This document shows, piece after piece, positions 38,991 through 49,755 of a stretch of DNA of 64,000 bases. The notes below the pieces were generated by a model. The model did not search any database. It worked only from the letters and a program-made list of their open reading frames with translations, and was not told the DNA's origin. How positions within the stretch are numbered: position 1 is the stretch's first letter; each line of letters starts with the position of its first letter. A program made the position numbers and the translations under genes. The stretch comes from Spirochaetaceae bacterium (lineage in GTDB: Bacteria; Spirochaetota; Leptospiria; Leptospirales; Leptonemataceae). The stretch is from assembly GCA_002729885.1 (NCBI GenBank), contig PBUB01000004.1, forward strand, positions 1-64,000, read 5' to 3'.

Positions 38991-40364
38991 ATGCCAGGAA
39001 AGACTGGTTTTCTGGGCCAGAGTACCGGCATTAAGGTTACCGGTGAACGTATGCAGAAATTACTTAACAGCCTTTATTTGATTATCGGTAATCCTCGATT
39101 TCACAGCCTGGAACATAGACTTTTTTCTACGATTACCTTTGTAAATGGACTGTCCAATCTTGTAGGTAGCTTCTCGAATCTGGGCCTGGAGATGGGACTG
39201 CCTCTGTTTTATCTGAATTTCGGAACCGGTCTGTTATTCTTTGTTCTGTATTTCTTTTCTCGATTCAAATCTGTCTACCGCAGCCTCTACTGGCCTTTGA
39301 TGTTTCTGATTTTTGGCTTTCTATCTGTTAACATCGTACTGAATGCCGGCTCCATGGGCGGCACTCATTACTATCTAATTCCGGCCCTGGTCATTGGAGT
39401 GATCCTTTCCAGGGGATGGAAGACCACCATGGCCGTCATCATTCTAAGCGGCCTGGTCACTCTGGCTCTATTCATGATAGAGAGGAATACAGATCTTATA
39501 GTGCCCTATGCCAGCGAACAGGAGCGATGGGAAGATGTGCTGGGACAGTATTTCTTTGTGCAGATGTTTACCGGGATTCTGGTGGTGATACTGGCCGGCA
39601 ACTTCCATGATGAAAGGGAGAAATCGGAAGCGTTGCTTAGAAACACACTTCCCACTCCTATCGCCGATGAGTTAAAGCGCGAGCAGAAGGTACAGCCCAG
39701 ACATTACGATGATGTCACAGTCCTTTTTACGGATTTCAAGGGCTTTACAAACATTGCAGAATCCATGAGTCCTCAGGAACTGGTTTCAGAGCTGGACGAA
39801 TGCTTTCGTTCCTTTGATGAAATCGTGAAGCAATGCGGTCTGGAAAAGATAAAGACCATTGGAGATGCGTATATGGCTGCTGGCGGAATTCCGCAGGAAA
39901 GCCATGATCATTCCGTTCGCACCATTCAGGCAGCCCTGGAAATGCTTCGTTTTATGGATCGCTGGAAAGAGCAGAAGGAGAGTCAGGGAAAACCCAGCTG
40001 GCAGATTCGGATAGGAATTCATACCGGTCCTCTGGTGGCTGGAGTCATTGGCACCGAGAAGTTCGCCTACGATGTCTGGGGAGATACTGTAAACCTGGCC
40101 AGTCGTATGGAATCTTCTGGTGAGCCTGGAAGAATCAATATATCCGGGGAAACCTATGAACTTGTGAAACGATTCTTCGACTGCGAACACCGGGGTCAGA
40201 TTCAGGCCAAGAACAAGGGAATGGTGGATATGTATTTCATCAATGGGTTGCTTCCGCATCTGCGAGATTCGGACGACCCACTCAAGCCGAATTTTCTCTT
40301 TGAAAGCCAGCTTCTGGATATGGCCCGTCAGAATGGGACCGGAATGGCCGCAACCGCTGGATGA
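38991..40364 (+). CDS. membrane-bound class III adenylate cyclase
   Basis: TM segments then VLFTDFKGFTNIAE, IKTIGDAYMAAGG, RIGIHTGPLVAGVIG, DVWGDTVNLASRME; start may be at 39051. Confidence 0.88.
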   Translation: MPGKTGFLGQSTGIKVTGERMQKLLNSLYLIIGNPRFHSLEHRLFSTITFVNGLSNLVGSFSNLGLEMGLPLFYLNFGTGLLFFVLYFFSRFKSVYRSLYWPLMFLIFGFLSVNIVLNAGSMGGTHYYLIPALVIGVILSRGWKTTMAVIILSGLVTLALFMIERNTDLIVPYASEQERWEDVLGQYFFVQMFTGILVVILAGNFHDEREKSEALLRNTLPTPIADELKREQKVQPRHYDDVTVLFTDFKGFTNIAESMSPQELVSELDECFRSFDEIVKQCGLEKIKTIGDAYMAAGGIPQESHDHSVRTIQAALEMLRFMDRWKEQKESQGKPSWQIRIGIHTGPLVAGVIGTEKFAYDVWGDTVNLASRMESSGEPGRINISGETYELVKRFFDCEHRGQIQAKNKGMVDMYFINGLLPHLRDSDDPLKPNFLFESQLLDMARQNGTGMAATAG

Positions 40365-40524
40365 TCATTGGATCGGTGCGCCAATACATGCAAATATTGG
40401 AAGCTCTCCTGTGAGCGAACTAGAGGTCGGGTCGGCTAACTGGCAATGGGTTCCCCGGACCAGGTCAGCTCACACTGGCAAGGAGTTACACAAAACCGGA
40501 CAGCGCGGGGAATTTTCGATAGTG

Positions 40525-41109
40525 CTACGCTGCATGATCCGGACGTCGTCTGTAGAAGTAAAGGTACTCAATAGCCTTCTTTAGAGCGATGTTGATGGGA
40601 AATCTCTGGTTCTGCAGATCGGGATGGACGCTATACAACTCGTAATGCAGATCCTGATAATTGGGAAGCTGACTCAGGCCTTCCTGTATTCTTTTCGAAA
40701 TGCGATCGATTTCTTCTGGCCAGGTAGACTTATGCTGCCTGCAAAAAACAGGAACGGTTTCGCCGCTCTTGTTATAGCGAGTAGAAAAGCCAAACATTCT
40801 ACACAAATACGGCCTGTTTTCATAGACCGAGCAGCGACCGTTTCCCAGGATCGCAGGATCTGCAATATAATGAATGCATGAACCATAATCTTCTGGAGTC
40901 TCATGCTCCAGCCTGTCGTAGATTTCATCTGCCTGGTTGGTTTCGTAGAAATGCCAGGCCAGAGGCAGGATTTCCAGTAAAGTAGCTTCTACGTCCGGAT
41001 TCTCGCAGCAACGGCCGCAACCGGGAGGGCAGCGGAATTGTTCCGCAATGTTAAAAGAATCAATCTGTTCGTCAATGCGTGCATATACCTCCAGAACCTG
41101 GCCAATCAA
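40525..41109 (-). CDS. YkgJ family cysteine cluster protein
   Basis: FRCPPGCGRCCENPDVEATLLE and NGRCSVYENRPYLCRMF. Confidence 0.84.
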   Translation of the reverse strand: MIGQVLEVYARIDEQIDSFNIAEQFRCPPGCGRCCENPDVEATLLEILPLAWHFYETNQADEIYDRLEHETPEDYGSCIHYIADPAILGNGRCSVYENRPYLCRMFGFSTRYNKSGETVPVFCRQHKSTWPEEIDRISKRIQEGLSQLPNYQDLHYELYSVHPDLQNQRFPINIALKKAIEYLYFYRRRPDHAA

Positions 41110-41177
41110 AATCTTGGGATCACGGATTTCGTCTATGTTCGCATCCTCCGATCATCCCTGGAATTCTTTCCCGGGAA

Positions 41178-42536
41178 TTAATGCGAAATGGCTGGAGTGG
41201 CCTCCATTACTGCAAGCAATTTATGGAATATTTCTGTATTTTCGTAGATGCCCGAAAAGGTCTCTGCACCGGGTCCATATGCGAATACCGGCACCATCTC
41301 CGCAGAATGTCCATGGGTGAGAAATCCTACCTTTTGTTTTTCACCGGGTTTTCCGCTGAGCACAGCATGTCCCCCGGTTTCATGGTCCGCTGTCACAACA
41401 ATCAGGACATTTCTGCCTTCCAGTTCTTTGAGAAGGGCCCCCAGGGTTTCGTCCAGATCCCTTAGTTCGGTAACCGCATAGTCCGCTTTGTTCGCATGCC
41501 CACCCCAGTCGATCTGGCTGCCTTCGATTAGCATCAGAAATGGACCACCCATGGTCTGTAATGTTCTGAGACTTCTCTCGCTGGCCAGCTCCAGGTAACC
41601 CTGCCTGGAACGCGGATCGGCTCCTATGCGAAGGTCATCGCTTTTTGAAATTGAATGGATTATAGAGTCCTTTTGGAGTGTTGAGGAGGAGCCGGAATCC
41701 TTCTTGTAGTCTAGCTTATGGGATGGATCCACCGGCGGAAGATGATTGTCGGCCAGAAGTGCAACGATTCGATCTACGGACTCACCATCCAGACATAGAG
41801 AATCGCAGCTCGAGTTCATAAAATCGCTGTAGGACAACGAAATGCTATGGGTTTTCTGTAGAATTTCTATTGGGCTCTTCAATGCATTCTGATTTGGCCC
41901 ATTCAGGCCTTTCAGAAAGTAGTTTCGGCCACCTCCAATGAGTATATCAGGAGGGTTTTCTGCTATCTGCCGTGCGATGGATTCTTCGCTGTCTCGATCT
42001 CGCACATGTGCGAAGGCCCCGGCCGGTGTGGCATGGGTCACAGAGCTGGTAGAAATGATGGCGGTGTTCCAGTGTCTTTCCTTTGCGATTTCAAATATGC
42101 TGGGAATGGGATTCCCATTTGTATCCATACCAATCCATTCGTTGTATGTTTTTTTACCGGTCAGAATAGCTGTAATGGCGGCGGCGGAATCTGTAACGCT
42201 ACCTGTGGCGCTGCTGGTTTTTTGGAGTCCCACCACCGGCATGCGTTCCAGATTCAGGGCGGTACCCTTTTCCAGGGATGCCTGACTGATCAGGGAAAGT
42301 CCCATACCATCGCCTACAATCAGAATGATCCCTTCCAGTGGTTGGCCTTCCTGAGAATCGTCGTTACAGGCCGCCGGGAGTATACATAGAAGAAGTATGG
42401 CAATGAACGCAGTTCCTTTTATGAAGGATAGCCCGAGGCGATCATAAAAAGGAGAGGATTCTCCAGTTCCTGATCCCCGGCTAGAACCAGGGCTAAACTG
42501 AGAAAGGAACGTCAAAGCAGCCCGGAAACGATTCAT
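41178..42536 (-). CDS. alkaline phosphatase
   Basis: IVGDGMGLSLIS, SVTDSAAAITAILTGKKT, EGSQIDWGGHANKADY, VTADHETGGHAV. Confidence 0.92.
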   Translation of the reverse strand: MNRFRAALTFLSQFSPGSSRGSGTGESSPFYDRLGLSFIKGTAFIAILLLCILPAACNDDSQEGQPLEGIILIVGDGMGLSLISQASLEKGTALNLERMPVVGLQKTSSATGSVTDSAAAITAILTGKKTYNEWIGMDTNGNPIPSIFEIAKERHWNTAIISTSSVTHATPAGAFAHVRDRDSEESIARQIAENPPDILIGGGRNYFLKGLNGPNQNALKSPIEILQKTHSISLSYSDFMNSSCDSLCLDGESVDRIVALLADNHLPPVDPSHKLDYKKDSGSSSTLQKDSIIHSISKSDDLRIGADPRSRQGYLELASERSLRTLQTMGGPFLMLIEGSQIDWGGHANKADYAVTELRDLDETLGALLKELEGRNVLIVVTADHETGGHAVLSGKPGEKQKVGFLTHGHSAEMVPVFAYGPGAETFSGIYENTEIFHKLLAVMEATPAISH

Positions 42537-42792
42537 GTGACAGATATGAAAATAGCATTAAGCGAAGAAAGCAAAAGTGCAGGAGGATTGTTACGATCCA
42601 GTTTTCATCCATTTAGCTCAGATTGCACCTTCTGCATCCAACCAGTCTCCGTCCGGGATTTCATCATCCGAACTTCTAAGAGCTTTCCGCTGTCTGGACT
42701 GTTTTCCCCCGTTTATTCTGGAGTGTTTCCGCGGAGCCCCGACAAATAGCGAGTGCAGGGGCGCTCTGAATCTTATTTTCAAGACCCAGCTA

Positions 42793-43185
42793 CTAAGGGC
42801 CCGCATGGTGCAGAATGATTTTCCAGGAATCATCCACCTTGCGAAACACATTGGTGGCGCGCACCTGGCCGCGATTGGTTTGTCCGGCAGATACCGCCAT
42901 TACCGATTCCGTGCAATGGACCACGGCCAGATCCATACCGGCCATGATTCGGATGTCCTGCACATCTATTTCCATATAGGAAGTGCCGGCAAAGATCATC
43001 TTCCAGGATTCCATGATGTCCTCAAATCCGACCAGGGAAGGCTGCTGAGGATGGATGCAAATTACGTCCGGGGTCTGGTCCCAGCATTCCTTCATATTGT
43101 TCCAGCTCAACTTCTCGAAGGCAGAATAGAAGCTCCGATTGGCTTCCATAACCTCTTTTTGTTGCTCGGTTAAGAACTCTTGCAT
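42793..43185 (-). CDS. SnoaL/NTF2-like (DUF4440-type) protein
   Basis: NRSFYSAFEKLSWNNMKECWDQTPDVICIHP...GFEDIMESWKMIFAG...VRATNVFRKVDDSWKIILHHAGP. Confidence 0.82.
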   Translation of the reverse strand: MQEFLTEQQKEVMEANRSFYSAFEKLSWNNMKECWDQTPDVICIHPQQPSLVGFEDIMESWKMIFAGTSYMEIDVQDIRIMAGMDLAVVHCTESVMAVSAGQTNRGQVRATNVFRKVDDSWKIILHHAGP

Positions 43186-43505
43186 CTCTCCTCGGACTCC
43201 AGGCCTTCTGCATACGGGAGGTACCTGAATGCAGCAATCCGGGGCTAGGTTACCAGGGCCCTTTGAACTGGCCAGCAGGTTTCAAAGCTTCGGGTTCTGG
43301 AACTGGAATGGACCGGGACTGCCAGGCTGGCCTCCATGAAAAGCAAGTCAGTCCGCGAGCCCGCCCGGCGGACATCGGATTCCCTGAGACCCTTTCCTCT
43401 GAAGCGGGAATTAGAGCCCGGCGAATATCCGCGAAGGGAAATCCGCCCTTGCAGCCGTAGAACAAATCCTTTTCACCAGAGGGCCCCTTTATTTTCTTGT
43501 ATTTC

Positions 43506-44927
43506 ATGGCCGGAAAAACCATTTACGATAAGATCTATGACGCCCACCTGGTGGCGGACGATGGAAAGAGCGCTCCGCTTCTCTACATCGACAGACATTT
43601 AATTCATGAAGTTACATCTCCCCAGGCATTCGAAGGCCTGAGATTGGCCGGCCGCAAAGTCCGTCGTCCGGATCTTACCTTTGCTACCATGGATCATAAC
43701 GTTTCCACTCGTACCAGAGACTGGAACGGAGCCGGCGAAATCAGCCGAATCCAGATGGAAACCCTGAAAGATAACTGCGAACAGAATGGAATCCGGCTTT
43801 TTGATTTGAACAATGAAGACCAGGGAATTGTCCATGTAATTGGACCGGAAATGGGACTTACCCTTCCCGGCCATACCATCGTTTGCGGCGATTCTCATAC
43901 ATCTACCCATGGAGCTTTTGGAGCCCTGGCCTTTGGCATCGGCACCAGCGAAGTAGAGCATGTTCTGGCCACCCAGACTCTTCAGCAGAGAAAGTCCAAG
44001 AATATGCTCGTTTATATCGACGGCCCGGTGGGCTACGGAGTAACCGCAAAAGACATTGTACTTGCAATCATTGGAAAGATATCTGCCAGCGGCGGCACCG
44101 GTTATGTAATCGAGTATGCAGGGGAGGCAATTCGCAACCTTTCTATGGAAGGTCGCATGACCATCTGCAATATGTCCATAGAAGCTGGCGCCCGGGCCGG
44201 TCTCATCGCTCCGGACGAAACTACCTTCGAATACATCAAAGGTAAGGATTTCGCGCCTAAAGGAGAAGCATTCGATAAGGCTGTAGAATACTGGAAAAGC
44301 CTGGTTTCTGACAAAGAGGCGAAATACGACCGAGAAGTGGTGCTCAAAGGTTCTGAGATTGCACCGCAGGTTACCTGGGGAACCAATCCAGGCCAGGTTG
44401 TGGGGGTGGATGGAGCGGTTCCCGATCCAGATTCCATTTCTGATCCTGTGGAGCGAGAATCGGCCCGCCATGCTCTGGCCTACATGGATCTAAAGCCAGG
44501 CCAGAAGATCGAAGACATTTCCATTAATACTGTGTTTATCGGATCCTGCACCAACTCCCGTATTGAGGACTTGCGAAGAGCTGCCAATGTCGTAAAGGGA
44601 CAGAAGGTGGCTGCAAACATTCGCGCCATGGTGGTTCCAGGTTCCGGCCGTGTGCGCAAGCAGGCCATGGATGAAGGTCTGGACAAAATCTTTACGGATG
44701 CAGGCTTTGAATGGCGATTCGCCGGATGTTCCATGTGTCTGGCCATGAATGATGATAACCTGGCTGTGGGAGAACGATGCGCATCCACATCCAATCGAAA
44801 CTTTGAAGGTCGTCAGGGCAAAGGCGGTCGCACACATCTTGTAAGTCCGGAAATGGCGGCTGCTGCAGCCCTGAACGGCCGCTTCGTGGATGTCCGCAAG
44901 GTAACAAAGGAAGGAGTTACTGTATGA
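43506..44927 (+). CDS. leuC: 3-isopropylmalate dehydratase large subunit
   Basis: [68 protein letters not shown], aconitase motifs. Confidence 0.97.
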   Translation: MAGKTIYDKIYDAHLVADDGKSAPLLYIDRHLIHEVTSPQAFEGLRLAGRKVRRPDLTFATMDHNVSTRTRDWNGAGEISRIQMETLKDNCEQNGIRLFDLNNEDQGIVHVIGPEMGLTLPGHTIVCGDSHTSTHGAFGALAFGIGTSEVEHVLATQTLQQRKSKNMLVYIDGPVGYGVTAKDIVLAIIGKISASGGTGYVIEYAGEAIRNLSMEGRMTICNMSIEAGARAGLIAPDETTFEYIKGKDFAPKGEAFDKAVEYWKSLVSDKEAKYDREVVLKGSEIAPQVTWGTNPGQVVGVDGAVPDPDSISDPVERESARHALAYMDLKPGQKIEDISINTVFIGSCTNSRIEDLRRAANVVKGQKVAANIRAMVVPGSGRVRKQAMDEGLDKIFTDAGFEWRFAGCSMCLAMNDDNLAVGERCASTSNRNFEGRQGKGGRTHLVSPEMAAAAALNGRFVDVRKVTKEGVTV

Positions 44928-45556
44928 AGCCATTTACTGTACATGAAGGAATTCCCGCTGCCCTGGATCGGGCGAACGTAGATACGGACCAGATCATCCC
45001 CAAGCAATTCTTAAAGAAAATTGAGCGCACTGGCTTTGGAGTGCATCTATTCCATGATTGGCGATACCTGGACGATGAAGGAACTCAACCCAATCCGGAG
45101 TTCAGCCTGAATCGCCCGGAGTTCAAGGGAGCCAGCATTCTTCTGGCCCGGGAAAACTTTGGCTGCGGATCCAGTCGAGAGCATGCCCCCTGGGCTTTGC
45201 TGGATTATGGCTTCTATTCTATCATCGCACCATCTTTTGCTGATATCTTCTACAACAACTGCTTCAAGAATGGTATGTTACCAGTTCAACTGACCAGCGC
45301 GGAAGTAGACGAGATATTTAAATGGGTAGAGTCGCATGTAAGCGAGCCCATAGTTGTGGATCTGGAAAAGCAGGAAGTTCGGCTGGGAAGCGAAAAGACC
45401 TACAAGTTTGAAGTGGATGCCTTTCGCAAGGAATGCCTCATCAATGGAGAGGATGATATTGCACTTTCTTTGAGACATTCCGATTCCATCGATGAATTCG
45501 AAAAGGGATACGAAGATACGTATTCCTTCATGTTTCCCGCTCAAAAAGCCGGATAG
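44924..45556 (+). CDS. leuD: 3-isopropylmalate dehydratase small subunit
   Basis: [48 protein letters not shown]; overlaps leuC stop. Confidence 0.97.
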   Translation: MKPFTVHEGIPAALDRANVDTDQIIPKQFLKKIERTGFGVHLFHDWRYLDDEGTQPNPEFSLNRPEFKGASILLARENFGCGSSREHAPWALLDYGFYSIIAPSFADIFYNNCFKNGMLPVQLTSAEVDEIFKWVESHVSEPIVVDLEKQEVRLGSEKTYKFEVDAFRKECLINGEDDIALSLRHSDSIDEFEKGYEDTYSFMFPAQKAG

Positions 45557-45695
45557 CGTCAGCCATCCGGCACAAACCTGATATGATTCCAGGATCTGTC
45601 CGGACCCCGAAATCCAGCAGAACTGGATGCAGCCTTTAGCCGTCCAAGCTTGAGTAGGCAGCCCGCGGATGCTAAAGCGGGTCAGGAGGGATGTT

Positions 45696-46145
45696 ATGCC
45701 GGTGCATCAGCGAAAGCCACATAAGAACTCTGGAATCGAGATTTCCCGGATCTTAGATCATCGGAATCAGCCAAATCGACACCCATCCAGGCTGCCGTTT
45801 TTGGCTCTGCGTAGCTTCCTGGTTTTTCTAGCAATAGCATCTGTAAACCTGGCCGGGTGCAAATCCTTCTTTCGGCCAGAAATCCCAACTGGAGTGGAGC
45901 GCAGAGTACTCACCGATGGAAGTCTGGAGCTGGTTGTAACCGGCCAGGCCTCAAAACTGGCTCTGGCAAAAGACAGTGTTGCCATGAAACAGACCACTTC
46001 CAGGGAGGCAGCTCGGCTGCTTCTGGAGGCGGAATTGCAGTCCGGAAACTATCCGGGACATAAAGAACGGTTTGAAATTCAGTCCGTGGAATTTCTTTAT
46101 GACTTCGAGTATTGCATCATTAAAGGAAAGTACAAGAAGAAGTGA
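45696..46145 (+). CDS. hypothetical lipoprotein
   Basis: Lipobox VNLAGC; start at MPVHQRK; translationally overlaps folD (GTGA). Confidence 0.62.
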   Translation: MPVHQRKPHKNSGIEISRILDHRNQPNRHPSRLPFLALRSFLVFLAIASVNLAGCKSFFRPEIPTGVERRVLTDGSLELVVTGQASKLALAKDSVAMKQTTSREAARLLLEAELQSGNYPGHKERFEIQSVEFLYDFEYCIIKGKYKKK

Positions 46146-46987
46146 CTCTACTGGACGGAAAAACCCTATCCCTGGAAATTCGAGAAGATATTCGCAAGCA
46201 GATCGAAAAGCGAAAAGCAGAAGGCAAGTCCATCCCCTGCCTGGCTACCATCCTGGTAGGTCAGGATCCTGCCAGCGAAACCTATGTTAAGATGAAAGTG
46301 AAGGCCTGCGAACAGGCCGGGATGAAATCCATTCGTCGCGATCTGCCAGAAAGCACAACTACTGCCGAACTGCTGGAAGAAATCCAGCGGCTGAATGCCA
46401 ATCCGGATGTGCATGGAATACTACTTCAACATCCTGTACCGGAACAGATCGATGAGCGAGCCTGCTTCGATGCCATCTCCATAGATAAGGATGTGGATGG
46501 AGTTACTACACAGGGCTATGGATTGATGAGCTTTGGTCTGCCTTCCTATCCGTCCTGTACACCGGCTGGAATCATGCGAATGATGAACCACTACGGAATC
46601 GAAACAGAGGGCAAACATGCCGTGGTAGTAGGCCGATCCGCCATTCTGGGGCGACCTCTGGCTGCGTTATTGATCCAGGCAAATGCCACTGTCACTGTAT
46701 GTCATTCCAGAACAAAGGATCTACCTTCGCATCTGGCCAGCGCTGACCTGGTATTTGCTGCCTGCGGTAAACCCAACTTTGTTCAGGGAGACTGGCTTAA
46801 GGAAGGCTGCGTAGTTATCGATGCTGGCTACAACAAAGGCAACATAGGGGATGCGGATTTCGAGAGTTGTTCGAAGAAAGCCAGCGCCATTACCCCTGTT
46901 CCTGGCGGAGTGGGACCCATGACCATTGCCATGCTGCTTTCGCATACATTGCAATCGGCCCAGGGCCGTGATGTATCCCTGGTGTAA
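46142..46987 (+). CDS. folD: bifunctional methylenetetrahydrofolate dehydrogenase/cyclohydrolase
   Basis: PCLATILVGQDPASETYVKMK, GILLQHPVP, DVDGVTTQG, VVVGRSAILGRPLAALL, TPVPGGVGPMTIAMLL. Confidence 0.96.
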   Translation: MTLLDGKTLSLEIREDIRKQIEKRKAEGKSIPCLATILVGQDPASETYVKMKVKACEQAGMKSIRRDLPESTTTAELLEEIQRLNANPDVHGILLQHPVPEQIDERACFDAISIDKDVDGVTTQGYGLMSFGLPSYPSCTPAGIMRMMNHYGIETEGKHAVVVGRSAILGRPLAALLIQANATVTVCHSRTKDLPSHLASADLVFAACGKPNFVQGDWLKEGCVVIDAGYNKGNIGDADFESCSKKASAITPVPGGVGPMTIAMLLSHTLQSAQGRDVSLV

Positions 46988-47158
46988 AAGACTTTAGTCT
47001 GGCGAATATCCGGAAAGGAATCTTTATCCGTCCCGGCTCAATTCAGTGTTGTGCCGATTCAAGCCGCGAATAAAGCCCAAAGAGCTATAAAAGAAGACCC
47101 TGAATGAAGGCTATAGATGCGAAGCATTTCGCAACCAGTCCAATGGGCCTTCGCCGGA

Positions 47159-48031
47159 TTACAGGTTAAATCCTACACCAAAAGAAAGAGTCTTCATGCT
47201 GAAGGTAGGGCTTTCCAGTCCGTAGGTCTCTGAATTTCCGTTACTATCAGTATAGGTCTTTGCAATTCTCAGCCGATGTAGTTCATATTCCATCTGGAAG
47301 TAAGCGAAAAATCGTTCCGATACATTGGCCTGGATTCCAACCTTGGGAGCCATCTTTACAATGCGGCAGGAACCATCAAATTCTATATCTATGTAGCAGA
47401 CTCCCAGGCCTAGATCCAGACCCAGATACGGATCGATTAATTGATCTCGAAATGGGTGCAGGCTCATGCCACCCTCTACCATATAGTACTCGTAGCCATA
47501 TTCATTATTGTAGTTGGATAGTCCTTCAAGACTGGGGGCTGGAAGAGGAATCGCATAACCCTGAATCATAGCCTCCAGAGCTGCATTGGGTGATGCCTGT
47601 AAAAACTCAAGATAAGCCAGGCGAGTGAACTCACCACAGTTCAATTTGCACTGTTCCACTCCATTTCCGTAAACAATTCCAGCATTAATCCTGAGATAGG
47701 GCAGGCCCTGAATATCTTTATGAAGGCCGGCCCGGAACTGTCGTTCATCTCTACTCCAGCGACTTGTGTTGGCACCTTCGGTCAGAAGTGCGTTTTCCAG
47801 TTGTGAATAGCCCGTAGGCGAAGTGGGAAAGACGAATCGGCCCAGTCCAACCCTCAAGAAGGCATCGTCAAATTGAGGGCCGGAGGTGTATTCATCGAAA
47901 GAATAGGCTCCTCCCATATAGAAGGAGAATCCTTTCGTGAAGCTGGATTCTGCGACAATTCCTGAAAAGGGAACCAGGATCATGAGTGCAAGCGCAGTTA
48001 GCAGTCTGGAAAATGATAACGTTCTAATCAT
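47159..48031 (-). CDS. predicted outer membrane protein
   Basis: Signal peptide MIRTLSFSRLLTALALMILVPFSGIVAES; beta-rich sequence ending FGVGFNL; start at 48031 rather than the upstream ORF extension. Confidence 0.7.
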   Translation of the reverse strand: MIRTLSFSRLLTALALMILVPFSGIVAESSFTKGFSFYMGGAYSFDEYTSGPQFDDAFLRVGLGRFVFPTSPTGYSQLENALLTEGANTSRWSRDERQFRAGLHKDIQGLPYLRINAGIVYGNGVEQCKLNCGEFTRLAYLEFLQASPNAALEAMIQGYAIPLPAPSLEGLSNYNNEYGYEYYMVEGGMSLHPFRDQLIDPYLGLDLGLGVCYIDIEFDGSCRIVKMAPKVGIQANVSERFFAYFQMEYELHRLRIAKTYTDSNGNSETYGLESPTFSMKTLSFGVGFNL

Positions 48032-48258
48032 TGGTCTCTCCGGAGTATTCACCAGGCATTCCAGGCCTTCGGGCTTGAATACTGGGCTTCCAGCAGTCCT
48101 TCCAGCTGCCGAAGAAAGGTCAAGTAAAAACACAATTATTAATACATAAGATATTAAAACAGGAATAGATTGACAGAAACCAGAAGCCATGGAGTGAATC
48201 CAGCTATAATCAAGTATAGATTCTCTATTGAATGATAGGAGTCTGCAGGAGACTTTAG

Positions 48259-48654
48259 ATGAGAACCATAGTTCTTTGCGGGGTCCTTGCCCTGGCCGGA
48301 GTTGGTTGTATGGGCACCGACATTGCGAACGGAGACATTGCCCTGACCCGTGGTTACAGAGCGAACACGAATCCGGCTCAGGAATACCACAGTGTAGCAA
48401 CTACCTGGGGAAAGGGAGGACTAATGTTTCATATGAACTCTGTGCCGCAACAGGTGGGGCTTAACGCGGAGTCCACGAAAACCGGGGAAGCCTGTGTGTA
48501 TGGGTTCTTCTGGCTGGTGGCCTGGGGCGATCAGTCCATAGAAACGGCCAAGAAGAATGGTGATATCCAGAAAGTGGCCAGCGTGGAGCAGAGAATTATG
48601 GCCGCCCTGGGAGCAGTATTCCAAATGAATTGCACGGTGGTGAAAGGCTCATGA
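48259..48654 (+). CDS. TRL-like family lipoprotein
   Basis: LAGVGC signal; TGEACVYGFFWLVAWGDQSIETAKKNGDIQKVASVEQRI...NCTVVKGS. Confidence 0.82.
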   Translation: MRTIVLCGVLALAGVGCMGTDIANGDIALTRGYRANTNPAQEYHSVATTWGKGGLMFHMNSVPQQVGLNAESTKTGEACVYGFFWLVAWGDQSIETAKKNGDIQKVASVEQRIMAALGAVFQMNCTVVKGS

Positions 48655-49007
48655 GAACGGCTGCAAGAATGAATAGAATGAAATTAGGAAGAATGCTCAT
48701 ATTGAGTGTGATCGCGGCTCTACTCCTGGTAGCACCGGCCTGCGTTACCGGACCATCCAGTGGATTTCTGTTTAGCAAGACAAAGTTTGCCGGAGAGATC
48801 AATCCCTCCAACGAAGTGAGCGCCAGTGTCTCGGCCGAAGGGTGCCAGCATCAGATTCTTGGATTGGTGGCCATTGGCGAAGCCGGGGCCGGTCAGATAG
48901 CCCGTGATAATGACATCCGACGAATCGCTACCGTAGATCATTCATCTTTGAACGTTCTAATAATGCTCTATAGAAATTACTGCACCATCGTAACCGGGGA
49001 GAAATAG
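48651..49007 (+). CDS. TRL-like family lipoprotein
   Basis: Signal with VAPAC; GCQHQILGLVAIGEAGAGQIARDNDIRRIATVDHSS...NYCTIVTGEK; ATGA overlap with upstream gene. Confidence 0.75.
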   Translation: MRTAARMNRMKLGRMLILSVIAALLLVAPACVTGPSSGFLFSKTKFAGEINPSNEVSASVSAEGCQHQILGLVAIGEAGAGQIARDNDIRRIATVDHSSLNVLIMLYRNYCTIVTGEK

Positions 49008-49017
49008 GCATAAATTC

Positions 49018-49359
49018 ATGAAAAGATATCTAAAGCTATTAATTCCATTCGCACTTCTGGGACTCATGCAATGCATTTCCTCTCCCATGCAGGGTGCCTT
49101 TCTGACATTTACGGAGCATACTGTGCATGACCGCACTACGGGAAATCTAATTGGAAATGGAGAGGTCAGTAAACGAGGAGAATCCTGCTCCTACGGCTCT
49201 GGTTTCCTCACTCCGTTCTTTTACGGAGGGGGCAGAAGCCTGGAAGAGGCCATGGCCGATGGAGGCATTTCCCAGATTGCCATTATCGATCACAGTTCTC
49301 TTGCCGTGCTGGGCGGATTCTTCTTTCATCAGGAATGCGTGGTGGTCTGGGGAAGCTAG
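49018..49359 (+). CDS. TRL-like family lipoprotein
   Basis: LMQC lipobox; GESCSYGSGFLTPFFYGGGRSLEEAMADGGISQIAIIDHSS...QECVVVWGS. Confidence 0.77.
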   Translation: MKRYLKLLIPFALLGLMQCISSPMQGAFLTFTEHTVHDRTTGNLIGNGEVSKRGESCSYGSGFLTPFFYGGGRSLEEAMADGGISQIAIIDHSSLAVLGGFFFHQECVVVWGS

Positions 49360-49458
49360 GCTGCCAGCAAGAAAATTCAAAAGCCTGATTATCCCTTTGA
49401 TGCGGCCGGGTTCCTGGATGATCAGCTAAATCTGCTTCCTTAAAAAGAGAAGGACTGA

Positions 49459-49755
49459 ATGAGAATCATCTGTTTAATCCTCATTTCAGGTAGCATGCTT
49501 CTTGTGGGCTGCCTGAGATACGAAACAGTCCGAATGAACAACGTCATTCTAACCAGAACGGCGGACCCGGGCTTGCGCTGGATTAAGATTCCAGACTATG
49601 ACTGCCGCGCGATCAGGAAAACTGGATTCTGGGATAACGCAGCATTGCTAGAACACGAGGCCTGGACTATCCGGTCGAACACTCTAACTGCAGGCATTGG
49701 TATGGGTGCCTATAGGGTCTGCATGGAAAAGCTCGAGGATGCAAACCAACCATGA
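49459..49755 (+). CDS. hypothetical lipoprotein
   Basis: Lipobox LLVGC; ATGA overlap with next gene. Confidence 0.62.
   Translation: MRIICLILISGSMLLVGCLRYETVRMNNVILTRTADPGLRWIKIPDYDCRAIRKTGFWDNAALLEHEAWTIRSNTLTAGIGMGAYRVCMEKLEDANQP

Noticed and set aside
42577-43173. 198-aa plus-strand ORF
   Set aside because: Mostly antisense to the SnoaL-like gene at 42793-43185, which has the more convincing sequence.
43599-44471. 290-aa minus-strand ORF
   Set aside because: Fully antisense to leuC, which has unmistakable conserved motifs.
45547-45570. GCCGGAT...ATCCGGC hairpin at the 3' end of leuD considered as leuD terminator
   Set aside because: The T-run is on the wrong strand for leuD (A-run precedes it on +), so orientation does not fit; no minus-strand gene nearby to terminate.
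43420-47020. Shared GGCGAATATCCG motif near 43420 and 47001
   Set aside because: Only 12 nt identical and in unrelated contexts; chance occurrence cannot be excluded.
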